Made by a program: the position numbers and the translations under genes
The notes under the pieces: model-generated
Told to the model about the DNA's origin: nothing
Databases searched by the model: none
The model's input: the letters and a program-made list of their open reading frames with translations, nothing else
Assembly (NCBI GenBank): GCA_002499085.1
Contig: DAKD01000032.1
Location: 1 to 64,000, forward strand
Origin: Methanomassiliicoccales archaeon UBA280
Lineage (GTDB): Archaea > Thermoplasmatota > Thermoplasmata > SG8-5
Direction of reading: 5' to 3'
Length of the DNA: 64,000 nucleotides
Part shown: piece by piece, positions 7,940 to 16,900 of the stretch
Layout: every line of letters begins with the position of its first letter
How positions within the stretch are numbered: the stretch's first letter is position 1

Positions 7940-8583
7940 GCCTTTGAAGCCATCATCACAATCGACTCCCTCGGATATATCTGGCCTTCATGTCTCACTT
8001 TCCTCTCGATAATCTGGAAATGCCTGACAGAAAGTCCGGCGCCCTTGACCAACGAGTCAAGTTCCTGCCCGAGATAGAACCTCCAGACAAGGCCTTCTTC
8101 CCTGAGATAGGTGCGCGGGAATATCTCGGAGCCCTTGCCCGACCGCATGTCCGCCGGGGAAAAGACCTCGATGAGGACCATGCCCCTGGGCGCAAGAACC
8201 CTGGCCGTCTCCTTCAGAATGGCTTGGTCGTCGCCCGGGATAGCATGTGTGAGCACGTGCCTGGAGACGACAGCCGAGAACGAGTTGTCCCTGAAGGGAA
8301 GGTTCCTGGCATCGCCGACCACCCGATTGAACTTCGGATCCTTCATGAGGAAAGTCCGGAATGATTCGCGGGAGATGTCCAGGCAGACAAGGTTCCTGCA
8401 GTGCCGTTCGATTTCCGAGGCAGTGTTTCCGTCCCCCGAACCGAGTTCCAGGACATTTCCTGCGAGGTCAAGGAATTCGGAGTAGGCTGATAGATCAAAT
8501 CCTCCGCGCCACTGAGTTCCTTTTCGGGCATAGGATGTATCCCAGGCCAGAGGATAGGTCTTTCGGTCGAGTTCAGCGTTCAT
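7936..8583 (-). CDS. Class I SAM-dependent methyltransferase
   Basis: The 215-residue protein has motif I VLELGSGDGNTASE, an acidic residue ending strand 2 in LVCLDISRESF, VVGDARNLPFRDNSFSAV (motifs II-III) and VLIEVFSPAD as a later strand. This is the UbiE/Methyltransf_11 type. The substrate cannot be told. A homologous but truncated N-terminal segment lies just upstream at 8573-8740, so the 5' part of this gene has been duplicated. The genes on either side are unrelated. Confidence 0.8.
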   Translation of the reverse strand: MNAELDRKTYPLAWDTSYARKGTQWRGGFDLSAYSEFLDLAGNVLELGSGDGNTASEIERHCRNLVCLDISRESFRTFLMKDPKFNRVVGDARNLPFRDNSFSAVVSRHVLTHAIPGDDQAILKETARVLAPRGMVLIEVFSPADMRSGKGSEIFPRTYLREEGLVWRFYLGQELDSLVKGAGLSVRHFQIIERKVRHEGQIYPRESIVMMASKA

Positions 8584-8740
8584 CGTTCACCGCCGTTCCC
8601 GGTTCCGAAGTATGTCCAAATGTCCCGAAGGGACTTTGGATGCAGGAAAAACCGCGCCACTGGGTGCCCTTCCTGGCGTAGGACTCGTTCCAGGCCAAGG
8701 GATACCGTTTCATGTCCAACTTTTCCGGGGAACCGCCCAT
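8573..8740 (-). pseudogene. Truncated second copy of the methyltransferase N-terminus
   Basis: This 55-codon frame contains KRYPLAWNESYARKGTQWRG, matching KTYPLAWDTSYARKGTQWRG at residues 8-27 of the adjacent methyltransferase. Similarity stops exactly where a hairpin repeat (TCCAAATGTCCC/GGGACTTTGGA, 8618-8641) begins, and the frame then runs into noise. It overlaps the first codons of the intact gene. The copies differ at many synonymous positions, so this is not a recent tandem duplication. Confidence 0.65.
8618..8641. repeat. Hairpin repeat TCCAAA...TTTGGA, copy 1
   Basis: The stem is CCAAA plus GTCCC, with a GAA loop and GGGAC plus TTTGG. The same hairpin with loop CGCA occurs at 14335-14359 and 31213-31237 at the end of family A elements. 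Here it truncates the methyltransferase fragment. Confidence 0.6.
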
Positions 8741-9071
8741 GCACCCAATAAGCTGCTCATACGATATATCAGTTCCTCCGGGAACAACCGACCTTCAACA
8801 TCTCATCGAACTCATGAGAAACGAAAAAAGATAGAGAGAGTCGTTCCCATGCCAGAGCCTTCAAATTCGTACCCCGGCCTCACGGCCGAGGCTTTTTGTG
8901 TTGAGCTGCCCTCATGAACGCTTTGCGAAGGGGCACTAGCTCACAAAATGATGTGAAACCCTGGCCTTACAGCCAGGGCATGCCGCTCAAAGTCGACGAA
9001 CATGGCGCCAGGTAAGGCGGGGCAGGGTTGCCCCTTCACATTATATCTGAATCAGAAGTTTGGATACTGGA
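8741..9071. repeat. Gene-free stretch with IS200/IS605-style palindromes
   Basis: Imperfect hairpins occur at 8872-8892 (CCCCGGCC-tcac-GGCCGAGG) and 8959-8978 (CCCTGGC/GCCAGGG). They are preceded by CGTTCCCATGCCAGAGCC, a string shared with the repeat regions near 14.2 and 31.2 kb. Such GC palindromes resemble the ends of IS200/IS605 elements and their non-autonomous relatives. No transposase or tnpB gene is present. Confidence 0.45.
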
Positions 9072-9278
9072 TTAATCCAACCAAGCCCCGTCTTCCTTGT
9101 ATTCCTGGTACAGGCGCACGCCAGTGAGGCAGAGCAGGAGGACGAACAGTATCAGCAGGAGTACAGGCCCTGCGGACCAGTCGCCCCTGAGAACAAGCAG
9201 TACTATTGAAACAGTCCAGAGGGCTGCGGCGGACACGCTGGCGATGCGCCCCTTCGGGTTCAGGAGTATGACTGTCAT
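9072..9278 (-). CDS. Small two-helix membrane protein
   Basis: The 68-residue product has two hydrophobic helices (about residues 15-29 and 36-54), separated by RGDWSAG and followed by an acidic tail (YKEDGAWLD). Its ATG overlaps the TGA of the upstream methyltransferase gene by four bases, a sign of translational coupling. I do not recognise the family. Confidence 0.55.
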   Translation of the reverse strand: MTVILLNPKGRIASVSAAALWTVSIVLLVLRGDWSAGPVLLLILFVLLLCLTGVRLYQEYKEDGAWLD

Positions 9279-10012
9279 GGGGCCTCCTTCTCCAGCACCA
9301 TCGCATATATCCCGTCCTTGCCGTTGAAGTATTTCCTCACCTTCCAGCCCGTACCGGAAAGGATGGCCTCCAGCTCCTGCTTGGACACCATCAGGTAATC
9401 GAACCAGGGCGTGCAGTACCTCTGGTAGCGGACGCGTATCCTGACCTGGCCCGACATCCTGCCCCTAGCGCGGTTCCTTGCCTGGTACTCCAGATGGTAG
9501 TCCCTGTCAGTCTGGTAGACATCGATGGTCTCGGCGATTATGTAGGCGTCCGGCGATGTCATCCCGTGGAAACGGCGCAGCAGCGTCTTGGCCCTCCTGG
9601 GGTTGGCGAACAGCCCGAAGTTGTTGCCCAGCATCAGAATGGTGTCGAAAGTGCCCAGGCCCGGTTTAATCTCGAGAATGTCCATGAGCATTGTCTTCTT
9701 CAGGCCCTGCTCACGGCAGCATTTCAGGGCCATGGGCGAGTTGTCGATGCCCAGGATGTCCAGGCCTTTCGACTGGAGGTACAGCGAGTGCCTGCCCCCG
9801 CCGCAGCCTATGTCGAGGACACGGCCTTTCGCATGGCGGACAGCCCTCTGCAGGTGCACTGGCCAGTCCCCGAATTTTGCGAGATATGACTTGGGGCCCT
9901 CGGACACGTCGATGTAGCCGTCGTCCCTCTCGACCACTTCCTCCACGTCGATTCCGTGGAAATAGTCGTACATGCCGTACCCGAACGCGTCCTGGTGATC
10001 CTTCAGGGGCAT
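9275..10012 (-). CDS. Class I SAM-dependent methyltransferase
   Basis: The 245-residue protein has motif I VLDIGCGGGRHSLYLQ, an acidic strand-2 end in ILGIDNSPMALKCC, and FDTILMLGNNFGL at motif IV. This is the Methyltransf_25 type. The N-terminal 50 residues (YGMYDYFHGIDVEEVVERDDGYID) are acidic and may hold the substrate. An AT-rich promoter-like stretch with ATTATTTAAAC lies about 30 bases upstream. It is coupled to the small membrane protein gene. Substrate unknown. Confidence 0.8.
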   Translation of the reverse strand: MPLKDHQDAFGYGMYDYFHGIDVEEVVERDDGYIDVSEGPKSYLAKFGDWPVHLQRAVRHAKGRVLDIGCGGGRHSLYLQSKGLDILGIDNSPMALKCCREQGLKKTMLMDILEIKPGLGTFDTILMLGNNFGLFANPRRAKTLLRRFHGMTSPDAYIIAETIDVYQTDRDYHLEYQARNRARGRMSGQVRIRVRYQRYCTPWFDYLMVSKQELEAILSGTGWKVRKYFNGKDGIYAMVLEKEAP

Positions 10013-10093
10013 CTTACACCGGGAGTGAATTCCCTTTGCATTATTTAAACACGACCCTGAGGCTTCGGACCCTGGCTTCCGAGGGAGTGTCTC

Positions 10094-13000
10094 TCAACCG
10101 GTCCCGGTTTCTTTGCGGCATCTCGACGCCCAAAAAGACTTGCCAAGGGCCTCGAAGCATTCGGCGGCCTTGAGGAAACTAGCTGCAGCCTTCGTGTCCT
10201 CTCCCATGGCTTTCCTCAGCATGCCAATCTCGAAATATACCAGGCCGGTTTGATCTCTGTCCGAGGCGGAGAGGACCAAATTTAAGGCCCTATCCAGCTC
10301 GCTTGCGGCACTGTCCCATTCGCCCTTCGCCCTGTGAATGGCGCCGAGGATTCTGCGCCCTGCCGCTTCCCCGCTGGTCGAGTTCAACTCAGAGGAGATT
10401 TCTATAGACTCCCTGGCGCATGACAGGGCTTCGGCTAGGTTGCCCAGCCCCAGATACGTTTCGGCCATTCCAATATTGAAAAACGCAAGCCCGTGCCTGC
10501 TTCCCAAATCTTTTTCGATGTCGAGGCCCCGCTTGTAGCGCTCAAGGGCTTCGAGCCATTCATGCCTGAGCCTGTGTGCCTCGCCCAGATCCCTGAGGGA
10601 TTCGGACACCCCCGAAAGCTGGCCCAATTTCTCACGTATGGCCAGGCTGCGGCTGTGAAACTCGAGGGCCTTATCCAGTTCCCCGAGGTCCACATGTATA
10701 TTTCCCATGTTGTGCAAGGACAGGGCTATTGCTTGCTGGTTCCCCAGCGCTTCGTGCATCCTGAGGCCGTTCATTGTGTGTTCCAACGCGCTGTCAAGGT
10801 TGCCGAGTCTGTGATATATATCGCCGATATTGGTCAGGGATGTAGCTATGCCTGATTTATCCCCTATTGACTCGAGTATGGCAAGGCCCTGTTTGTGGAA
10901 CTCGAGCGCTTTCACGATATCGCATTTGGCAGTGTAGACATTGGCTATATTGCTCAGCGATGTAGCTATACCCTGCTTGTCACCGAGCTTTCTCCTGATC
11001 GCAAGACTGCGCTCGTAGCATTGTATGGACTCATCCAGCTCACATTTGTCCGAATACACGACACCGATATTATTTAGCGATGCTGAGATGCCTAGCTTAT
11101 CCCCAATCTTTTCCCTGATCGCCAGACTCTCTTTATAATTCTGGAGGGCTTTGTCCAGCTCCCCTCTGCTATGATGCACTATCCCTATGATGTTGTGGGA
11201 ATTTGCAACTGCCAATTGGTCATTGGCCAGTTTCATCATTTTAAGGCTTTGCTCGGCGAACTGGAGTGCCGAGTTGAAATCGCCTCTGGCGATATATATC
11301 GGGCTCAAAGCCCGGAGTGCCTCACCCAAGTCGGCCTGGGAGTCCAGTTCCTTGAAAAGGTTTATCGCATCGTGGAATAATGGCATGGCCTTATCATAGT
11401 TCCCCTTCTTCCATTGGACCGAGCCCTCGGCGAGCATTATGCGCCCCATCTCAAGGCACTTGACGCCGCCAAGGGAGTCCCTGGCAATCGCCAACGTCTG
11501 AAGGGCTTCTTCGAATTCACCCCGCTTATCCAGAACAGTCCCTGTTTTTCGAAGGGACCTGGCCCGGGTTTCGGCTTCTGCCGAGGACTCCATCTCCCTC
11601 GAATAATATCGAATGGCATTCTCGTAATCGCCTTCTATAGTATAGATGTCGGCAATTTTTTCAAATATTACAGGTTGTTCGTCCGGCCGTAGAAAGTCCA
11701 ATGCATTCTCGTACGATTGTATCGCGTCCTGGTTGACGAAAGCCTGTGCAGCCTTATCCCCGGCGAGAACAAGATATTGCCCTGCACGCTGGTCCCGGGC
11801 GCGTGAATAATGATGGGCGATCTCTTCGATACGGTCCATCTCCCCGGCTTCCTGCAAGCCGACAAGTATATCGCCGACTTGCCTATGGTATTCGCTCCTC
11901 AACTCATCAGAAATCTCCTGGTACAGCACCTCGCGGACCTTTGCATGGTCGAACCTATATTTGGATTTCATGGCATGTATCAGCCTATGGGTTCGCTCGA
12001 TCTCACCCAGATGCTTCAGCAAAGGAATTTTCTTGACCTCGGAGATTCTTTCCAGCAGGTCGGCGGAGAACTCTTCGCCGATTACTGAGGCTAATCCGAG
12101 GAGGTCCCTCTGGTCGCCCGTGATCCTGTCCAGCCGCCGCTGCACGACGTCAACAATCTTAGTCGGCAGCGCCAAGCTGCCTGGGTCCTTTGCGACAATC
12201 CATCTGCCGGACCCGTCGCGCACGATCGCCCCCTCATCCGCCAGAACCTTCAGCACCTCGATGATGAAGAAGGGTGTGCCTCCCGTCTGCTTATGTATCC
12301 CATGAAGGAAATTCTCGTCGAACCCGTTCGGGCCCAAGGTGAAGGTGATGAGATTTCCAGTCTCATTCTCATTGAACCTCTCAAGTTCAATTCTGTGGAA
12401 TAGCCCTTCCCTACCCATGTTCTGCATTGCAGCTTCCAGGGGATTCGGTTTTCCGTCCCGGGCTCGTACTAAGTCCTCGGGGCGATAGGCCCCAAGAATT
12501 AATACCCTGTTTTCCCTCGTATTGCGGGCAATGTAATGCAACAGCCGCAGGCTTGTGGGGTCACACCATTGGAGATCATCCACAAAAATGATCAGAGGCC
12601 ATTCTGATGAAAACCTTTGCAGACCGATGAGGACGTTGTCGAACAGGTTCTCCTGCTTCAGGCGGGGTTTGTCCAGAATATTCGAACCATTGTACTTGCC
12701 TGAATCGATGAACCAGGCCAGCTTCGGGATTACGAACTCAGATTCGGAGGTATCACCGCGCCAGCCGTCCAGCTTTCCGTCCAATTTTATGAGCAGCTGT
12801 TTCATGTCATCGATGAGGAATTCATTCTCCGTCCCCTCGAGCACCAGACTCAACGAGAGGGTGCCGCGCTTGCTGAGCATTATCTTGTACTGCCCGTAAC
12901 CGATGGAGTTCAGGCTACCTTCCCGGGAGTGTGTCATTTTTGAGAGTGAGTCCCTCATGAAAGTGCCAACTGCGGACAGCATTGAGGCGAAAATCTCAGA

Positions 13001-13426
13001 GTCGAGGTCTGTATCCCCCCTCTCGGCTTTCGCGAGCAGTATGCCGGCCTCGTTCATCAGGTAGACGGACAGTACCCTTGGTGTAGATACCTTGGAGATG
13101 AGATGGGCAAGACCTGCTGTCCGTAGCATTTCACTGAAGGGCATCAGGGGTTCGAGACTTTCGGCAAGACACCATCCTTTAAGGACCTTAAAGCTTGAGC
13201 ACTTGGGATTGTTCTCCAGTTCAGACACAAGTCTGGTCTTTCCTATGCCAGCTTCGCCCGCAAGCAATATCATTGACCCATGCGACTCTATTGCGCTGTC
13301 CAGGGCAGCCTCAAGTCTAGAAATCTCTGATTTTCTCCCGATAAAATTCAGATTATCGCGAATCTCATCACTTTGCAGGAATCCCACCGAGGGAGAATAC
13401 CATTTTTCCTTATTATGCTTATGCAA
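10094..13426 (-). CDS. Giant STAND-type ATPase with an inserted roadblock-like domain and TPR array
   Basis: The 1110-residue regulator starts with an AAA_16/STAND ATPase: Walker A LLAGEAGIGKTR (about 52-63), Walker B IIFVDDLQW and a GAYRPED sensor. Between them, at about 110-215, lies a segment with VYLMNEAGILLAKAERG, SEIFASMLSAVGTFMRDSL and YKIMLSKRGTLSLSLVLEG, which looks like a roadblock/longin-type sensor. A winged-helix-like region follows, then about twelve TPR/Kinesin-light-chain repeats of roughly 40 residues (consensus GIATSLSNIGNIY) from about 560 to the C-terminus. Such proteins relay a signal through TPR-bound partners; the ligand is unknown. Divergent from mscL across a 134-bp AT-rich gap. 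Confidence 0.8.
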   Translation of the reverse strand: MHKHNKEKWYSPSVGFLQSDEIRDNLNFIGRKSEISRLEAALDSAIESHGSMILLAGEAGIGKTRLVSELENNPKCSSFKVLKGWCLAESLEPLMPFSEMLRTAGLAHLISKVSTPRVLSVYLMNEAGILLAKAERGDTDLDSEIFASMLSAVGTFMRDSLSKMTHSREGSLNSIGYGQYKIMLSKRGTLSLSLVLEGTENEFLIDDMKQLLIKLDGKLDGWRGDTSESEFVIPKLAWFIDSGKYNGSNILDKPRLKQENLFDNVLIGLQRFSSEWPLIIFVDDLQWCDPTSLRLLHYIARNTRENRVLILGAYRPEDLVRARDGKPNPLEAAMQNMGREGLFHRIELERFNENETGNLITFTLGPNGFDENFLHGIHKQTGGTPFFIIEVLKVLADEGAIVRDGSGRWIVAKDPGSLALPTKIVDVVQRRLDRITGDQRDLLGLASVIGEEFSADLLERISEVKKIPLLKHLGEIERTHRLIHAMKSKYRFDHAKVREVLYQEISDELRSEYHRQVGDILVGLQEAGEMDRIEEIAHHYSRARDQRAGQYLVLAGDKAAQAFVNQDAIQSYENALDFLRPDEQPVIFEKIADIYTIEGDYENAIRYYSREMESSAEAETRARSLRKTGTVLDKRGEFEEALQTLAIARDSLGGVKCLEMGRIMLAEGSVQWKKGNYDKAMPLFHDAINLFKELDSQADLGEALRALSPIYIARGDFNSALQFAEQSLKMMKLANDQLAVANSHNIIGIVHHSRGELDKALQNYKESLAIREKIGDKLGISASLNNIGVVYSDKCELDESIQCYERSLAIRRKLGDKQGIATSLSNIANVYTAKCDIVKALEFHKQGLAILESIGDKSGIATSLTNIGDIYHRLGNLDSALEHTMNGLRMHEALGNQQAIALSLHNMGNIHVDLGELDKALEFHSRSLAIREKLGQLSGVSESLRDLGEAHRLRHEWLEALERYKRGLDIEKDLGSRHGLAFFNIGMAETYLGLGNLAEALSCARESIEISSELNSTSGEAAGRRILGAIHRAKGEWDSAASELDRALNLVLSASDRDQTGLVYFEIGMLRKAMGEDTKAAASFLKAAECFEALGKSFWASRCRKETGTG

Positions 13427-13527
13427 AGTAAGTTGTCGGGGGTGCCAGGCTATGACCGTTAATTCTTTACCAGTGTCTTATAACCTCTAAAATTGGCCCA
13501 ACCATTTATTAAATAGAGATATTTATA

Positions 13528-13541
13528 TATCTATAACACTA
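13528..13541 (+). promoter_or_regulatory. TATA region between the STAND gene and mscL
   Basis: ATATTTATATATCT lies about 20-33 bases before the mscL ATG, suiting a short-leader archaeal promoter. The adjacent ATTTATTAAATAG could serve the divergent gene. Confidence 0.45.
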
Positions 13542-13560
13542 TTAAGGGTCAGGTGTCAAA

Positions 13561-13935
13561 ATGACCGAAGAAAACACGGAAATGCTGGCAGAGCTGAAGA
13601 GGATAAGGAGGCTGCTCACGCCGGCCCCGGAGCCGAAAGGGCGCAAGGGGCTGATGGGCGAATTCCTTGACTTCGTTGGAAAGTACAAGATACTGGGACT
13701 TGCGGTAGCGTTTGTCATAGGCATGTACCTGGGCGAGGTCGTGAAAGGGCTGGTGCAGGGGCTGCTGATGCCTCTGATACAGCAAATCTTGGATCCAATG
13801 GTCCAAGGAGACCTTGTGGGAAGCTTCGATCCCTACAAACCCGGCCTGTTCATCATGGCTCTCATAACCTTCATCATCGTCTGCATCGTGGTCTTCATTG
13901 TGATGAAGATGGCCAAGAAATGGAAGATCGAATAA
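13561..13935 (+). CDS. mscL: Large-conductance mechanosensitive channel MscL
   Basis: The 124-residue length suits MscL. After a charged N-terminal helix, GRKGLMGEFLDFVGKYKILG leads into the first helix with AVAFVIGMYLGEVVKGLVQG, matching the pore-lining TM1. A periplasmic loop precedes TM2 (about residues 97-118), which ends in KMAKKWKIE. The family forms a homopentameric emergency valve that opens under membrane tension in hypo-osmotic shock. The N-terminal extension of about 35 residues is longer than in bacterial MscL. Confidence 0.85.
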   Translation: MTEENTEMLAELKRIRRLLTPAPEPKGRKGLMGEFLDFVGKYKILGLAVAFVIGMYLGEVVKGLVQGLLMPLIQQILDPMVQGDLVGSFDPYKPGLFIMALITFIIVCIVVFIVMKMAKKWKIE

Positions 13936-13987
13936 ACGTATATTCGATCCAAGGCAATGCGGTTTCACAGCGATGAAACTGCAAACG

Positions 13988-14362
13988 ACATGCCCCGCCT
14001 GTGAGGGCGGGGTTTCATTTTAATAGCTGTATATGTGACAGGGCATTCTCAAGCATTTTGTTGCTCTGTATTTGGGGGCCTCGCCTGTAAGGGCGAGGGG
14101 GTCGGGTACTCACCTGACAGGCCTGAGTCAGGTGATATTTGAAGCTCTAACAAGACTTCGTCTCCCTCATCCTTCGAATTGCGCATTATAAACGAAGTTT
14201 GAAAAATCGTCCCCATGCCAGAGCTGAGAAAATTCCTCCCCGGCCTTACAGATGAGGTTTCCTGTTAAAAACGCCCGAAAATGCACTCAACAAGCGCACT
14301 CAAAATGGGGTAAATTTGAAACCCCGCCCTCCGTTCCAAATGTCCCGCAGGACTTTGGATGC
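13988..14362 (+). repeat. Family A structured repeat, copy 1 (with flanking gene-free DNA)
   Basis: Stems in order: CCCCGCC/GGCGGGG (13993-14012), CAGGGCA/TGCTCTG (14039-14068), CCTCGCC/GGCGAGG (about 14081-14099), CACCTGAC/GTCAGGTG (14111-14134), then CTTCGTCTCCCTCATCCTT, and a terminal TCCAAA...TTTGGA hairpin (14335-14359). Two more copies, at 30848 and 62805, keep the order, and the stems covary. The remaining gene-free DNA to 14633 shows nothing else that I recognise. A non-coding RNA or non-autonomous mobile element is likely. Confidence 0.65.
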
Positions 14363-14633
14363 CGCAAAAATGAGTGCTCCCCAAGCTAAAGCATGGGGTA
14401 TCCATTAATTGTCTTCACCCTGAATTTCGTGATTATTTACCGCCAGTTACTCATTCAGGCAGATTCGAAAATGTTTGGAGCATACTGACATCGTGGGGAG
14501 CACTTTAATTGAACAATTTCTCGCATTGGAATTGCATAAAAACGCCCTTATCCGCAGACTTAAAAGTCGCGGTATGCGGGCGAGAACATGTTCAATCATC
14601 CGGGGCATGCCGCATTAGTATGTCCGAAAACGC

Positions 14634-16382
14634 CTATTTCTTCTGCATCTCGTAGAGCGCCAGCATCTCCTCGGAGTTGGTAGCGTCCTCCGGAGCCTTG
14701 TCCTTCCGTATGATGCCAGTGAATCGGGGAAACCTGATGGCCAGGCCCGAACCTTTCCTCACGGCTTCCCACGCGCAGGTGTGTATGGGCGAGAGCGTTA
14801 TCTCTGCGCCTTTGACTTCCATCACCAGGCTGGGCTCGAACCAGAAGTCGGCCTTCATGGTGCTTCTGACCAGCCTGTGGGGCTTGCCTCCCTTCAGCGG
14901 CTCCAGCATCCCGGGCAGCGCTGCAAGCATTTCATCGTCGAAGCCGGTTCCGAGTTTTGTGACTGTCTCGAATCGCCCGTCTTCCCGGTTATACACTGCC
15001 ATGAGCAGGGCCCCGTAAGCCCCGGCCCGCTTTCCCCTTCCGGAGAATCCTCCGACCGCGACAAGGTCGACAGTGTCGTTCATCTCCGATTTGTAGTCGC
15101 GCTTGAACTTTATCCAGTTCCAGCCCCTGGAGCCGGCGCGGTAGAACGAATCCTTGGCCAGGGATTTGGCCATCACACCCTCGCCGCCCTTGGCCACCAC
15201 CTTGCTGAAGTACTCCTCGGCCTCTTCCGGGTCATCGGTGACAAGAACCTCGGCCAGCTTCACACGTTCCGACTCCCGGATACAGGACTCCAGTTTCTTC
15301 CGCCGGTTCGTGTACGGGGTCTGCGTGAGGTCCTTTCCGTTGAGGTAAAGGCAGTCGAACAGGAACAGCATCACCGGAAAATCCTCCACAGCCGAAGTAA
15401 GTTCGTACTTGCGGCCCCTGCGGCGGCTGACAGTCTGGAAAGGCAGCATCTCCCCGGTGTTAACATCCACTGGCACGCATTCCCCTTCCAGGACCGCGGC
15501 CTTGCCTTTGAAGGCCTTGGCCAGAAGCCCGACCAGGTCCGGGAACTGGTCTGTCGTATTTTCCAGCTGCCTCGTGAACAATTCCACCTTCCCGCCCTTG
15601 ATGTGGGCCTGTATCCTGAGGCCGTCGTACTTGTACTCGAATGCGCATTTTCCGCCGAGCTTCTCCAATATCTCGGGTATGCCCGGAAGCCTTTCCGCCA
15701 GCATGGCCCTGAGAGGTATGCCGACCTCCAGCTCTATCTCATCCAGCCCGACGAGTCCCTTGGAGGCTAGAAGCTTCGCCACCCTGGCCAGGTCCGAGCA
15801 GGTGTTGTAGGCATGCTCGACCCTGTCCCTGTCGTCCTTGGTGGCATAGGTCACGGCCAATGCGTCGATGAGCGTCATGTCGGCAATGCCGAGCCTCAGC
15901 TTTCCCGCAAGAGTCCGGGCTATGAATTTGGCTTCTACGGGTGAGGAATCGTGCATCAGCTTGGCCAGGAGCTTCAGCTTCAAATCCTGCGAGCCCGCGC
16001 CCGAGGCAGAGGAAATATGAACCAAGCTGTCGAAGACATTGTCAACGCTCAGAGTGTCCGTGAAAAGGGAGGTCTGCTTCCTCCTGGACACTGCCTCGAA
16101 GGCCACTGTGCCCAGGTCGCCCTCCTTCTGCCATAATCTCTGGATTTCAGCTTCGCTGACGCGGGTGGCCTCGTAGATGGCCCTGAGGGCCAGCTTCTCG
16201 GCGATTCCGAGCTCCTGGCCTGCAAAATCGGGCGCGAGCTTGCCCTGGGTGAGGAGCACGACCTTCTCGATGTCGCCAGGCGGGATTTTCCTGAAAAGCT
16301 CCGCCAGCAGGTCGGTCATATCCAGGCGCTTGCTTGTGGCCTCGATTCTTGAGTAGGCTTGGGCAAGCGTGAGGTAGTCCAT
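14634..16382 (-). CDS. lig: ATP-dependent DNA ligase I
   Basis: The 582-residue protein has the archaeal LigI layout: an N-terminal DNA-binding domain (about 1-230), an adenylation domain with the lysine motif I EYKYDGLRIQAH, RQLENTTDQFP, motif IIIa/IV GEGVMAK, motif V WIKFKRDY, and an OB domain ending SPIHTCAW and IRFPRF. It seals nicks in replication and repair. An ATTAAATATTCTCA promoter sits 17 bases before the ATG. A second, truncated copy of the promoter and first about 50 codons lies 2.2 kb upstream at 18461-18643, across the AbiE island. This intact 5' end may therefore have arrived with the island. Confidence 0.95.
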   Translation of the reverse strand: MDYLTLAQAYSRIEATSKRLDMTDLLAELFRKIPPGDIEKVVLLTQGKLAPDFAGQELGIAEKLALRAIYEATRVSEAEIQRLWQKEGDLGTVAFEAVSRRKQTSLFTDTLSVDNVFDSLVHISSASGAGSQDLKLKLLAKLMHDSSPVEAKFIARTLAGKLRLGIADMTLIDALAVTYATKDDRDRVEHAYNTCSDLARVAKLLASKGLVGLDEIELEVGIPLRAMLAERLPGIPEILEKLGGKCAFEYKYDGLRIQAHIKGGKVELFTRQLENTTDQFPDLVGLLAKAFKGKAAVLEGECVPVDVNTGEMLPFQTVSRRRGRKYELTSAVEDFPVMLFLFDCLYLNGKDLTQTPYTNRRKKLESCIRESERVKLAEVLVTDDPEEAEEYFSKVVAKGGEGVMAKSLAKDSFYRAGSRGWNWIKFKRDYKSEMNDTVDLVAVGGFSGRGKRAGAYGALLMAVYNREDGRFETVTKLGTGFDDEMLAALPGMLEPLKGGKPHRLVRSTMKADFWFEPSLVMEVKGAEITLSPIHTCAWEAVRKGSGLAIRFPRFTGIIRKDKAPEDATNSEEMLALYEMQKK

Positions 16383-16398
16383 GCTAAGCAGAAGGAAA

Positions 16399-16412
16399 TG
16401 AGAATATTTAAT
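16399..16412 (-). promoter_or_regulatory. Promoter of the ligase gene
   Basis: Minus strand ATTAAATATTCTCA starts 30 bases and ends 17 bases before the ATG. The identical 14-mer lies at the same distance from the truncated ligase copy (18630-18643). Confidence 0.6.
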
Positions 16413-16420
16413 CTATGGCG

Positions 16421-16540
16421 TCAGAGCATTCCCGCCAACCTAGCCATGTCCGTCTCCGCGACATGTGTGTATATCTGGGTTGTCTTGAGGTCTTTGTGGC
16501 CGAGCAGTTTCTTGATATGGACTGCACCCCTTTTCACGGA
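16421..16540 (-). pseudogene. C-terminal remnant of a tyrosine recombinase (integrase)
   Basis: The minus strand reads VHIKKLLGHKDLKTTQIYTH followed by VAETDMARLAGML and a stop at 16421-16423. This is the end of a phage-type tyrosine integrase: the LLGH box and the catalytic Tyr in IYTHV are present. The catalytic RHxxR region and everything N-terminal are missing. It lies just behind the ligase promoter, at one edge of the AbiE island, and probably belonged to the element that inserted there. Confidence 0.8.
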
Positions 16541-16900
16541 CACCTATAATAGTGAATAACGCATGAAACGTGAAGATATACAAAACAGACACTTGAACGT
16601 CGAACCCCCCACGACGGACGAACTGGACGACGAACCCCGTAAGAAAAAACTACGGCAACAACGGAATTTACGGCAGGGTTTCAAACTTCTTCGGCACTTC
16701 GTGCCTCGACCCCGCTGCGCTCTCGCTTCGCTCGGGAAAGATAACATGCGGCTATCTGGCTTCGGGGGTTGCACCCCCTACGACCCAAATTCCCCTTCGG
16801 GGAACTTCAGATAGCCCCACCCGTTATACGAAACCGTGGATGGGTGTTTATTAGCAACAATATATTAGGCGATACCGTGCATCCCATCCAATCAAAAGGA
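16541..16900. other. Gene-poor stretch with a branched hairpin
   Basis: The main feature is GGCTATCTG/CAGATAGCC (16750-16758, 16808-16816), enclosing GGGGG/CCCCC and TCCCC-TTC-GGGGA stems. That could be a terminator for abiEii or an element end. A GGCAC-TTC-GTGCC hairpin (about 16699-16711) echoes, on the other strand, the GAA-loop hairpins near tRNA-Ile and top6A. An 83-codon plus-strand frame exists but lacks support. Confidence 0.45.

Noticed and set aside
13988..14362. IS200/IS605 insertion with tnpB
   Set aside because: The palindromes fit, but no transposase or TnpB frame is present here or in any other repeat region of the window.
16563..16814. Plus-strand frame of 83 codons beside the integrase remnant
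   Set aside because: It runs through the branched hairpin and shows no domain or conserved composition; coding is not supported.
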